Shown here: positions 25,468-35,951 of the stretch, one piece after another
How the letters are laid out: every line of letters begins with the position of its first letter
How positions within the stretch are numbered: the stretch's first letter is position 1
Assembly: GCA_937927755.1 (NCBI GenBank)
Contig: CALBDB010000109.1
Span: forward strand, 1-37,927
Direction of reading: 5' to 3'
DNA: 37,927 nucleotides
From: an uncultured Lysobacterales bacterium
Lineage (GTDB): Bacteria > Pseudomonadota > Gammaproteobacteria > Xanthomonadales > SZUA-36
The notes under the pieces: generated by a model
Told to the model about the DNA's origin: nothing
Databases searched by the model: none
Seen by the model: the letters and a program-made list of their open reading frames with translations, nothing else
Position numbers and translations under genes: made by a program

Positions 25468-26835
25468 ATGCGTTACACAAACATACTGGCATTGTTACCA
25501 GCGCTAATCGTTTTACCGGTCAGTGCTGCGCAAGCAGAAGCCTACCCGTCAACTTACAGTCCGTTGCCATCCGATGCGACTTTAATTACCCGCGCAACCA
25601 TTCTGACCGGTACCGGCGAACGTCTCGAAGACGCCAGCCTGTTGATGTCAGGTGGGAAAATTGCCTTTGTTGGCGAGGGCGATGTTCCTGCCGGGGTTAC
25701 CACTATCGATGCCAGCGGACGCTGGGTTACACCCGGCCTGATCGATGCGCACTCGCACCTGGGTGTCTATCCCAGCCCCGGCGTTAAAGCGCACTCAGAC
25801 GGCAATGAGGCAACCAAGCCGGCAACCCCGAATGTCTGGGCTGAACACAGTGTCTGGCCGCAGGACCCCGGGTTTTCGCGTGCACTGGCGGGCGGTATCA
25901 CCAGCCTGCAAACCCTGCCGGGTTCGGCCAACCTGTTTGGCGGCCGCGGGGTAACCTTGAAAAATGTGTACAGCACCAGCTACCAGGGCATGAAATTTCC
26001 TGGTGCGCCGCACGGACTGAAAATGGCCTGTGGCGAGAACCCGAAACGGGTTTACGGCGATCGCAAACAACTGCCGAGCACGCGAATGGGTAACGTCGCC
26101 GCCTACCGTGAACAATGGATAGAGGCACAAAAGTACATTGCCGATTGGTCAGCCTATGAAAAGAAGCTTGCCGATGGTAAGGAAGACGCCACGCCTCCCA
26201 AGCGCGATCTCAAGCTGGAAACACTGGCCGGCGTGCTGAAAGGAGAAATCCTGGTGCACCAGCATTGCTACCGGGCCGATGAAATGATGACCATCCTGGA
26301 TATGGCCGACGAGTTTGGCTACAAGGTCACCGCCTTTCACCATGGCGTGGAGGCTTACAAGATTGCCGACGTGCTGGCCGAGAAAAGTGTTTGCGGCGCT
26401 CTATGGGCCGACTGGTGGGGCTTCAAAATGGAGGCTTACGACGGCATCCAGGAAAACATCGCCCTTGTTGACCGGCCGGAAGGCAGTTGCGCCATCGTCC
26501 ATTCCGATTCAGGTGAAGGTATCCAGCGTTTGAACCAGGAAGCTGCCAAGGCCATGAGCAGCGGTAACCGGGCAGGTCTGAATATTACCCCGGAACGCGC
26601 CATTGCCTGGATCACTTCCAACCCTGCCAGGTCACTGGGTATCGATGAGCAGACAGGTTCCCTCGAGGCCGGCAAGATGGCCGACGTTGTGATCTGGAGC
26701 GGCAACCCCTTTAGTGTTTACGCCAAAGCCAACCAGGTCTTTGTCGATGGAGCACTGCTCTATGACCGTGACAACCCGGACCTGCAACCGGTATCTGATT
26801 TCGAGTTGGGCCAGTTACAGGGGGTATCCAAATGA
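25468..26835 (+). CDS. Exported metal-dependent amidohydrolase
   Basis: A 455-residue amidohydrolase-superfamily protein with a Sec signal peptide (about 1-24, cleavage near AQA). Metal ligands appear intact: His95 and His97 in LIDAHSHLG, further His at 264/266 (VHQHCYRAD) and 291/292 (FHHGVEAYK), and Asp347 in IVHSDSGE. The C-terminal GSLEAGKMADVVIWSGNPF is the composite-sheet motif of imidazolonepropionase/prolidase-like members. AAGGAG precedes the ATG by 6 bases. The substrate is unknown; secreted relatives hydrolyse dipeptides, acylated amino acids or cyclic amides. The stop overlaps the next amidohydrolase gene by 4 bases (ATGA). Confidence 0.9.
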   Translation: MRYTNILALLPALIVLPVSAAQAEAYPSTYSPLPSDATLITRATILTGTGERLEDASLLMSGGKIAFVGEGDVPAGVTTIDASGRWVTPGLIDAHSHLGVYPSPGVKAHSDGNEATKPATPNVWAEHSVWPQDPGFSRALAGGITSLQTLPGSANLFGGRGVTLKNVYSTSYQGMKFPGAPHGLKMACGENPKRVYGDRKQLPSTRMGNVAAYREQWIEAQKYIADWSAYEKKLADGKEDATPPKRDLKLETLAGVLKGEILVHQHCYRADEMMTILDMADEFGYKVTAFHHGVEAYKIADVLAEKSVCGALWADWWGFKMEAYDGIQENIALVDRPEGSCAIVHSDSGEGIQRLNQEAAKAMSSGNRAGLNITPERAIAWITSNPARSLGIDEQTGSLEAGKMADVVIWSGNPFSVYAKANQVFVDGALLYDRDNPDLQPVSDFELGQLQGVSK

Positions 26836-28079
26836 ACACTTTGAAAACCATTTTTATTGCCACCCTTGCCGCTTTCTCAATTGCTGCACAGGCACAGACC
26901 ATCATGATCCGCGGCGCGACCGTGCACACGATGGACGAGGAAGGCACGCTTGAAAACACCGACGTATTCATTTCAGACGGAAAAATTCAGAAAATCGGCA
27001 AGAACCTGGCCGTACCGGCGGATATCTACGTATTTAATGCCGAAGGCAAACCTCTGACACCCGGTTTCTTTGCAGGTGTCAGCAGCATTGGTATCACCGA
27101 GGTTTCAGCAGTCGAAGAATCCTACGATGGCGGTCTTGCATTGGATGAAATACGGCCCGAATTTAATGTCGTACCCGCTTACAATCCCCATTCCAGCCTG
27201 GTACCCGTTACCCGCATCGAGGGCTTCAGCTTTACCCTGCTGGGCGCTGATCCCAAAGGGTCCATATTTGGCGGCCAAGGCAGGATGGTTGCCCTTGATG
27301 GCGGTTACGAGAGCTTTTTCGGTGGCGCGGTGCTGTTTATAAATGTAGGCAGAGACGCCAGCAGCCTGAGCGGCAAATCGCGGGCCGGCCAGTGGATGCT
27401 GCTGAACCAGGCCATGAATGAAGCGGATAATCCACCCGTATCGACGGAATCCGCACTGCTGACCCGCGCCGGTCGCGGCACACTTTCCGTATTTACCGAC
27501 AGCGGCAAAGTCGTATTCGATGTCGACCGTGCAAGTGATATCCTCGAAACGCTCAGGTTTGCAAATAAATACGGTCTGGACGCCGTCATCCTGGGTGGCG
27601 CCGAGGCCTGGATGGTTGCTGAACAGCTTGCCAGCGCAAATGTGCCGGTGTTGCTCAATCCGCTGGTCAACCTGCCGGGCAATTTCGACAGCCTGGGGTC
27701 ACGTCTCGACAACGCAGCCATCCTGGAAGCGGCAGGTGTGACCGTGGCCATCAGCGGCGCCGGTTCACATAACGCCCGCAAGCAACGCCAGATGGCCGGC
27801 ACTGCGGTTTCCTATGGCATGCCGCACGCAGCCGGCATCGCCTCGCTGACAAGCAACCCGGCCCGAATTTTCGGTGTTGAAGATCAGCAGGGCAGCATCA
27901 GGCGCAATATGCCTGCAAACGTCGTGCTTTGGAACGGTGACCCGCTTGAAGTGACAAGCGCGGCCGAGGTCGTAATCATCAACGGCAAACTGATTCCGAT
28001 GGAGTCACGCCAAACCAAATTGCGTGACCGCTACCTGTCTGAAAATCCGGAGATGCCGAGGGCCTATATCAAACCCTGA
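26832..28079 (+). CDS. Amidohydrolase-fold exported protein lacking metal ligands
   Basis: A 415-residue relative of the preceding protein with a signal peptide (about 1-22, cleavage near AQA). The overall amidohydrolase plan is recognisable: N-terminal sheet (TIMIRGATVHTMD), TPGFFAGVSSIG, and the C-terminal NMPANVVLWNGDPLE motif. The HxH of strand 1 is replaced by Val83 and Ser85, however. The segment aligned with the HSD of its neighbour reads SGAGS, so the catalytic Asp is also gone. It is probably a pseudoenzyme or non-metal subunit co-translated with its active partner. A strong terminator follows 20 bases after the stop. Confidence 0.87.
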   Translation: MNTLKTIFIATLAAFSIAAQAQTIMIRGATVHTMDEEGTLENTDVFISDGKIQKIGKNLAVPADIYVFNAEGKPLTPGFFAGVSSIGITEVSAVEESYDGGLALDEIRPEFNVVPAYNPHSSLVPVTRIEGFSFTLLGADPKGSIFGGQGRMVALDGGYESFFGGAVLFINVGRDASSLSGKSRAGQWMLLNQAMNEADNPPVSTESALLTRAGRGTLSVFTDSGKVVFDVDRASDILETLRFANKYGLDAVILGGAEAWMVAEQLASANVPVLLNPLVNLPGNFDSLGSRLDNAAILEAAGVTVAISGAGSHNARKQRQMAGTAVSYGMPHAAGIASLTSNPARIFGVEDQQGSIRRNMPANVVLWNGDPLEVTSAAEVVIINGKLIPMESRQTKLRDRYLSENPEMPRAYIKP

Positions 28080-28099
28080 TACCGTTTCATATTTAAGTC

Positions 28100-28131
28100 A
28101 AAAAAAAGCCCGGCGATGCCGGGCTTTTTTT
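28100..28131. terminator. Bidirectional intrinsic terminator
   Basis: A perfect 7-bp stem GCCCGGC / GCCGGGC with loop GAT, preceded by a run of eight A and followed by a run of seven T. It can stop transcription from the amidohydrolase operon (plus) and from the subtilase gene (minus). Confidence 0.95.
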
Positions 28132-28138
28132 ACACTAT

Positions 28139-28169
28139 GCAGGAGCGATCGGCATAGCCGGTCGCGATT
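28139..28169 (+). repeat. REP-like palindromic repeat, single copy
   Basis: A copy of the AGGAGCGATCGG...CCGGTCGCGATT unit also found at 24420, 24608 and 30031. The arms GCGATCGG / CCGGTCGC pair over 8 bp with one G-T wobble around the loop CATAG. It sits between the terminator and the subtilase stop. Confidence 0.85.
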
Positions 28170-28178
28170 ACCGACAAG

Positions 28179-29822
28179 CTAACGGCAAGTCTTGCTTCCC
28201 GGTTTACCCTTGCAGCTACCGGAGCAACATTCAGCCCCGCTGCTACAGCTATCACCGGGCTGCCCCAAATCACAACTGCCGCCACCGTCGCCATCGCCGC
28301 CGTCGCCGCCGCAATCGACCTGAAGCAGATCAAGCGCAGCCCGTGCCTGCACCAAACCAAAACCATATGCATTATCCCGGCCTGCGGATCCCAGGTCTTC
28401 GGCTGTTGCATTCATTGCGTTACGAACATCCTGCGCGTTACATCCAGGCGAGTTATTCCAGACAAGCGCAGCAACCCCACTGACATGCGGTGTGGCCATT
28501 GATGTGCCGTCAAAAAAGGCGTAATCGCCGGCAGCAACTGAAACAGTAGCCGAGTCACCCAGTTGGCCAAGCATCGCAGCGCCATCTGCATCAGAAACAC
28601 TGACTGAAGGAATACTCGTGGCGGTTTCCCCAAGCGTGCCGCCAAAATTGCCCGGCTCGTTGTTGTAAATAATGGCGCCATCTCCACCACCGGCCTGACA
28701 GGCGAGCACTTTATCGGCAAAGGAAATATTGCCGCGCTGGATCAGGCAGATGTTGCCGCTGGCGCCGGCACATGTTGATTCAGCGGTACCACAATCGACC
28801 AGGGTTCCAGTACCGCTGGCATACGGTGAACCATCCATTCCCTGGCCTTCATATCCGGTGGCGCCGACCTGGACAACAACGTCCGATCCCGTGCCCACAG
28901 GCACGGAAGAAAGCACCGCGACGCCGGGAGCGGCGATCTCCACCTGGTCATTCTGCTGGGAGAAATCTGCGATCACTTTGTTGGAATCAATAGCGGCTAC
29001 AGAAACGACTGAATCATACGAGGCAGGAAAGCTTTTACGTGTGTTGCCGGCATTACCTGCGGCTGCAATGGAAAGGACACCACGCCCTGCTGCGTCGTCA
29101 AAGGCCCTGTTCTCTGTGTTGGATTTGAATGTACCACCGAGTGACATGCTTACGACGTCGGCACCGGCACTCTCACACGCATCCAGCGCTGCTACAAGGC
29201 CGGATGAATAGGCCCAACCATCAGCACCGAACACCTTGATAATATGAACATTCAAATTGCCATCAGGGTTAACCCCTACAACGCCGGCGCCATTGGCAGC
29301 CGCCATGATTGTGCCGGCAACATGCGTGCCATGGCTGTTTTCATCGGTAAACCAGTCACCGGTCCCGCTATCTGAAGTTCCGCTTATGTTGGTGTTGCCC
29401 GAAAATTCAGGATGGGCCAACTGGATCCCGGAATCGATGATGCACAATGTTTTGGCGCTGCTGGATGCCTGTGTCACCAGGTCAGCCTGGACCATTGTTA
29501 TTCCATAAGGTGAGTTTGGCTCGTACTGGGTAGCAAAGGCATAACGTTTTTCATCGGTTTCGATAAACTCGATATTCGGGTTTCTTTGCAGGCCGCTTAG
29601 TGCTGCAGCTGGTATGTGGGCAGCAACAGCATTGTGGGCAGACAGGTCAAGGACAACGCTCGCACCTGCAGCGCGAATTGCGTGCTGCCCCAGCGTTCCA
29701 CGTCCATCCTTGAACTGTACGATAAAGCGTTCCCCTTCCGGCGCCGCGAGCGACGTCAATGGCATTATCGCCAGGGCCAGCGCCGCGCACGCAGCCATGA
29801 CCCGGTTTTTGATTACGAACAT
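28179..29822 (-). CDS. Secreted subtilisin-like serine protease (S8) with PA insert and Cys-rich tail
   Basis: A 547-residue secreted protease. A signal peptide (about 1-27) is followed by an I9-type inhibitor propeptide (about 30-95). The catalytic domain has Asp130 (IIDSGIQ), His164 (HGTHVAGT), an oxyanion Asn (AAAGNAGN) and Ser441 (DGTSMATPHVSG). A PA-like domain (about 320-430) interrupts the catalytic domain before the Ser. The C-terminus has a Gly/Asp linker (GGDGGDGDGGG) and a cysteine-dense module (CSSGAECCSGSCKG) of knottin character. I start at ATG 29822 because AGGGAGA lies upstream; a frame from 29870 adds 16 residues. It probably degrades extracellular protein. Confidence 0.93.
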   Translation of the reverse strand: MFVIKNRVMAACAALALAIMPLTSLAAPEGERFIVQFKDGRGTLGQHAIRAAGASVVLDLSAHNAVAAHIPAAALSGLQRNPNIEFIETDEKRYAFATQYEPNSPYGITMVQADLVTQASSSAKTLCIIDSGIQLAHPEFSGNTNISGTSDSGTGDWFTDENSHGTHVAGTIMAAANGAGVVGVNPDGNLNVHIIKVFGADGWAYSSGLVAALDACESAGADVVSMSLGGTFKSNTENRAFDDAAGRGVLSIAAAGNAGNTRKSFPASYDSVVSVAAIDSNKVIADFSQQNDQVEIAAPGVAVLSSVPVGTGSDVVVQVGATGYEGQGMDGSPYASGTGTLVDCGTAESTCAGASGNICLIQRGNISFADKVLACQAGGGDGAIIYNNEPGNFGGTLGETATSIPSVSVSDADGAAMLGQLGDSATVSVAAGDYAFFDGTSMATPHVSGVAALVWNNSPGCNAQDVRNAMNATAEDLGSAGRDNAYGFGLVQARAALDLLQVDCGGDGGDGDGGGSCDLGQPGDSCSSGAECCSGSCKGKPGSKTCR

Positions 29823-29990
29823 AAAATTCTCCCTGAATTTTGTTGCAATGTTTGAAAAAAAAAGCGGCATTTGGAATACCGCTACATTTAAAGTAGTAGA
29901 GAATGAGTCTCATTACAAGTTACGTCGAGTCAGGAATACCTGTTCACGTCACAAACTTGGTGGAGTATTCGCTAGAAAATGAACAGGGTG

Positions 29991-30022
29991 AGTCGCGACC
30001 GATTTCATCGATCGCTCATACA
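29991..30022 (-). repeat. Degenerate inverted REP copy
   Basis: It matches the reverse complement of the 30031 unit at about 25 of 32 positions. The stem GCGACCGAT / ATCGATCGC is kept over 9 bp with one mismatch although the bases have drifted. With the 30031 copy it forms an inverted pair 8 bases apart. Confidence 0.65.
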
Positions 30023-30030
30023 TCGAACCG

Positions 30031-30062
30031 TGTAGGAGCGATCGGCGCAGCCGGTCGCGATT
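30031..30062 (+). repeat. REP-like palindromic repeat
   Basis: A complete copy of the unit starting TGTAGGAGCGATCGG and ending CCGGTCGCGATT. It lies just downstream (minus-strand sense) of the CoA-transferase remnant. The loop is CGCAG. Together with the degenerate copy at 29991 it forms a REPIN-like doublet. Confidence 0.85.
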
Positions 30063-30078
30063 GAACCCATGCCTGTTT

Positions 30079-30306
30079 TCAGGCAATCACGCCGTCATCA
30101 AACAAGGCCTGTATTTCTGATTCACCAAGGCCAATTTCACGCAAAACACCTTCGGCGGAGTCACCCAGCGCGGGCTGTGCCCTGCCCTCATGCAGCGTAG
30201 GATTTTGATACCTGGTTGGTGAACGCACACCTGGTACTGGCCCAAGGTGCGCATGATCCAGTTGAATAACGATCTGTCTTTCAATCACGCTTGTTCGCCT
30301 TGCCGG
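30079..30306 (-). pseudogene. C-terminal remnant of a CaiB/BaiF CoA-transferase
   Basis: About 75 codons that read as the C-terminal end of a family III CoA-transferase: IQLDHAHLGPVPGVRSPTRY, then ALGDSAEGVLREIGLGESEIQALFDDGVIA. This pattern ends most CaiB/BaiF proteins (normally about 400 residues). The rest of the enzyme, including the catalytic Asp region, is missing. The frame is open back to the TAA of the M20 gene and is in the same phase as that gene. It therefore looks like the product of a deletion that joined two genes. A GTG at 30288 could start a 69-residue peptide, but function is unlikely. Confidence 0.75.
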
Positions 30307-31596
30307 TTATTGCGAATTCAGAAAATCCACCACCATGTGGCTGAATGCCTTCACGCCGTTTTCCATGTTTGGCTCATGCATATCGAAAAAGGGCGAATGA
30401 TTGGTCGGCTGGGCCGCCGGGTTTGTTCCCGGCGGTGCACTGCCCAGAAACACGAAGACGGCCGGTGCAACCTTGCCGTACTCGGAAAAGTCCTCGGCCA
30501 CGGTCTGTGGCTGGATAGACAGCGCGGGATGGCCTGAAGCACGCTCAAGTGCCGGTATCACCAATGGTGTCAATTCAGCATTGTTTATCAACGGGGGCGG
30601 GCCCTGGCTGATAGCAACTTCTACCTCGGCACCGGCGCTTTCTGCGATCAGCCTGGCCGTACGCTCGATCGCCTCGTGGATATACTCCCTCATGTCCGGA
30701 TCAAAGCTGCGGATGGTGCCTTCCATATCCACCTTGTCGGGTATGACATTGTAGCGAACACCACCGGAAACACGCCCCACGCTGATGATGGAGGGCGCCA
30801 GTGTCACGTCTACCTGGCGGCTGACTATGGTTTGCAGCCCAAGTACGATCTGGGATGACACGACCACCGGATCCACGCCATCCCAGGGCCGCGCGCCATG
30901 GGTCTGCCTGCCTTTGACGCTGATCTTGAAGCTGTCAGAGGCGGCCATCATCGGACCGGGTTTAACCGCGAACTGCCCACCTGGCACGCCGATGCCGACA
31001 TGTATCCCAAATACAGCCGCCGGCATGTGTTCGGAAAAAATACCTTCTTCGAGCATCATCGAAGCACCGCCGTCTTCTCCATTTGGCGGACCTTCCTCGG
31101 CCGGCTGGAAAATAAGCATCACCGAGCCGGGCAGCTCGGCCTTCATGTCATTTAGTATCTTCGCCGCACCCAGCACCATAGACATGTGAGCGTCGTGACC
31201 ACAGGCGTGCATGACACCCACGTCCTGGCCGTTGTATTCACTGCGAACCGTTGATGCAAATGGCAAGCCGGTCTGCTCGGTTACCGGCAGGCCATCTATA
31301 TCCGTCCGTATTGCAACCAGCGGACCCGGCAAACCACCTTCGATAACCGCAGTAACACCCGTGTGTGCAATACCGGTCTTCGGCTCCAGACCCATGTCAC
31401 GGAGAATCCCGGCAATCCTTGCCGAGGTTTTGAACTCCCGGTTGCTCAGCTCGGGATTCTGGTGAAACCAGCGCCGCCACTCGACCACCTGCGGCTGTAC
31501 ATCTGAGGCCGCCTGGTCAATTTCTTCAGCAGTGATTTCCGCGTAAACCGGGTTGATCAGCAATATGCTAAAGGTGGTTAAAAGAAGATTCTTCAT
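30307..31596 (-). CDS. Exported M20-family amidohydrolase/carboxypeptidase
   Basis: A 429-residue metallo-hydrolase of the M20D group (hippuricase, N-acyl- and IAA-amino-acid hydrolases). A signal peptide covers about 1-19 (cleavage near VYA). Metal ligands are visible in MHACGHDAHMSM, in PAEEG and in HVGIGVPGG, with the late His replaced by a VAEDFSEYG context typical of the group. The dimerisation domain begins near SDSFKISVKGRQTHGARPW. It probably deacylates N-acyl amino acids or cleaves dipeptides in the periplasm. It lies 48 bases after ggt on the same strand. Its TAA is followed in frame by a CoA-transferase remnant. Confidence 0.92.
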   Translation of the reverse strand: MKNLLLTTFSILLINPVYAEITAEEIDQAASDVQPQVVEWRRWFHQNPELSNREFKTSARIAGILRDMGLEPKTGIAHTGVTAVIEGGLPGPLVAIRTDIDGLPVTEQTGLPFASTVRSEYNGQDVGVMHACGHDAHMSMVLGAAKILNDMKAELPGSVMLIFQPAEEGPPNGEDGGASMMLEEGIFSEHMPAAVFGIHVGIGVPGGQFAVKPGPMMAASDSFKISVKGRQTHGARPWDGVDPVVVSSQIVLGLQTIVSRQVDVTLAPSIISVGRVSGGVRYNVIPDKVDMEGTIRSFDPDMREYIHEAIERTARLIAESAGAEVEVAISQGPPPLINNAELTPLVIPALERASGHPALSIQPQTVAEDFSEYGKVAPAVFVFLGSAPPGTNPAAQPTNHSPFFDMHEPNMENGVKAFSHMVVDFLNSQ

Positions 31597-31644
31597 CGAA
31601 TTCTCCAGGTTTTTTGCAATTAATGATTAAGGACGCTGGTTCAT

Positions 31645-34242
<2,598 letters not shown>

Positions 34243-34278
34243 AAAAGCAGGGACTGAAAACAGGCGGGGAGCCTGTCC

Positions 34279-34890
34279 TCATAAATCAGACCCGTCATCC
34301 ACAGGATTTCTTTCAACAGCGGGTGCTTTTCTGCGAAACAGCTGCATTCGAACTTCACCAATGACCTGATCACGCCACACCGACCAGCCCTCCGGCGGTG
34401 GAATCGTCTTTGATGCGGGTGACTCGACATACACAAATCCCCCACGCCTTACGCAAGCGCACTTGTCCAGGCGCTCAAGCACCAGCCCGCCAAGATTGCT
34501 GTCAAAGGGCGGGTCTACAAAGGCGATATCAAAACTGTCGGGTTTGAGGCCGTCTATCTGGCTCATGGCGCCACCGGGGCTGAAGCTGACCTGCGTGGCA
34601 TGGAGTTGCTCGATGCTTTGGCGCAGAACCGCCGCGGCCTCCGGGTGTTTTTCGATCATCATTACCGAGGCAGCACCCCGTGATGCTGCCTCGAAACCGA
34701 GCGCGCCGGTACCGGCGAACAGATCAATGCAATCCGCGGCAGCCACCCAAGGCTGCAGCCAGTTAAACAGGGTTTCACGGCCACGGTCACCCGTCGGACG
34801 CAGACCCGGTACGTCGGCGACCGGTAAACGGCGTCCGCGCCAGTCGCCGCCGATGATTCGTACGCTATTGCTTTTTCCGGATTTGCTCAC
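34279..34890 (-). CDS. rsmD: 16S rRNA (guanine-966-N2)-methyltransferase
   Basis: A 203-residue SAM methyltransferase of the RsmD family, which modifies G966 of 16S rRNA. The N-terminal VRIIGGDWRGRRLPV, the SAM motif DLFAGTGALGFEA (about 56-68) and the catalytic VDPPF are all present. It is divergent from ftsY, which is the usual arrangement. The C-terminus is a short charged tail that ends close to its terminator. Confidence 0.96.
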   Translation of the reverse strand: MSKSGKSNSVRIIGGDWRGRRLPVADVPGLRPTGDRGRETLFNWLQPWVAAADCIDLFAGTGALGFEAASRGAASVMMIEKHPEAAAVLRQSIEQLHATQVSFSPGGAMSQIDGLKPDSFDIAFVDPPFDSNLGGLVLERLDKCACVRRGGFVYVESPASKTIPPPEGWSVWRDQVIGEVRMQLFRRKAPAVERNPVDDGSDL

Positions 34891-34958
34891 ATGTAAAGAA
34901 CCACAACAACCAAACTGATAGCATATCGCTTTTAGCGCCAGGGGTTAATGGTCAACCG

Positions 34959-35951
34959 ATGTTTCGAATTTTCCGCAAGAAAGACAAAAGCTCCGGTGAA
35001 CTGCAGGATGTGCAGCTTCGGCCGGTCGAGCAATCCGGTGTCGACCCGCTCGAAAAACGCCTGGAGGACTCGCGCAACACCATTGGCAAAAGACTCAAAA
35101 CACTGGTGGGCGGACACAGTGATATCAACGAGGATTTGCTGGATGAGCTTGAAACCACCTTGCTGACAGCCGATGTCGGCGTCAAGGCCAGCCTGGCTAT
35201 CATGGATAATCTGCGCACCGCGATTGACAACGGCGTGATCAGGGATCCACAGGCATTGCTGCCTGCTGTACAGGCCGAACTTTACGAATTGATCGAGCCC
35301 TGTGAGCAATTCCTGGCGGTGGAACCCGGCCACAAGCCGTATGTCATCCTGATGGTAGGCATCAACGGCGCCGGTAAAACCACGACTATTGGCAAACTGG
35401 CACAGCGTTTCAGGGAGGAAGGCCTATCCGTCATGCTGGCTGCCGGTGATACCTTCCGTGCTGCCGCTGTCGAACAATTGAAATCTTGGGGTGCGAGAAA
35501 CGATGTGCCCGTGATCGCCCAGGGTACCGGAGCCGACTCCGCCGCTGTAATCTTCGATGCCATCGAGTCTGCTAAAGCCCGTGGCACTGATGTGCTGATC
35601 GCCGATACGGCCGGCCGTCTGCATACCCAGTCCAACCTGATGGATGAGCTGAAAAAAATCCACCGCGTGATGGGACGTGTTGATGAAAGCGCACCACACG
35701 AGGTGATGCTGGTAGTGGATGCCGGCACCGGTACCAATGCGCTAAACCAGGCCCGGCATTTTAACGAGGCCGTCAATATCACCGGTATCACCATCACCAA
35801 GCTGGACGGCACCGCGCGTGGCGGCATGCTGTTTGCCATCGCCTCTGAACTGGGCATACCCATCCGTTTTATCGGTGTCGGCGAGGCCGCCAAGGACCTG
35901 CGGCCCTTTGATGCAGGTACGTTCATCAACGCGATTCTGCCGCTCGACTAA
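34959..35951 (+). CDS. ftsY: Signal recognition particle receptor FtsY
   Basis: A 330-residue SRP GTPase that docks ribosome-SRP complexes at the inner membrane. The acidic A-domain is reduced to about 30 residues (E. coli has about 200), leaving a membrane-targeting MFRIFRKKDK start and the NG core. G1 is GINGAGKTT (134-142), G3 DTAGRLH and G4 TKLDGTARGG. The I-box region DTFRAAAVEQL is intact. mutY begins immediately after its stop. Confidence 0.97.
   Translation: MFRIFRKKDKSSGELQDVQLRPVEQSGVDPLEKRLEDSRNTIGKRLKTLVGGHSDINEDLLDELETTLLTADVGVKASLAIMDNLRTAIDNGVIRDPQALLPAVQAELYELIEPCEQFLAVEPGHKPYVILMVGINGAGKTTTIGKLAQRFREEGLSVMLAAGDTFRAAAVEQLKSWGARNDVPVIAQGTGADSAAVIFDAIESAKARGTDVLIADTAGRLHTQSNLMDELKKIHRVMGRVDESAPHEVMLVVDAGTGTNALNQARHFNEAVNITGITITKLDGTARGGMLFAIASELGIPIRFIGVGEAAKDLRPFDAGTFINAILPLD

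Noticed and set aside
27305-27802. 165-codon minus-strand frame inside the second amidohydrolase gene
   Set aside because: Antisense shadow; the plus-strand frame has a signal peptide and recognisable fold motifs.
24420-30062. CRISPR array
   Set aside because: The repeats are few, widely separated, in both orientations and palindromic, without regular spacers or cas genes.
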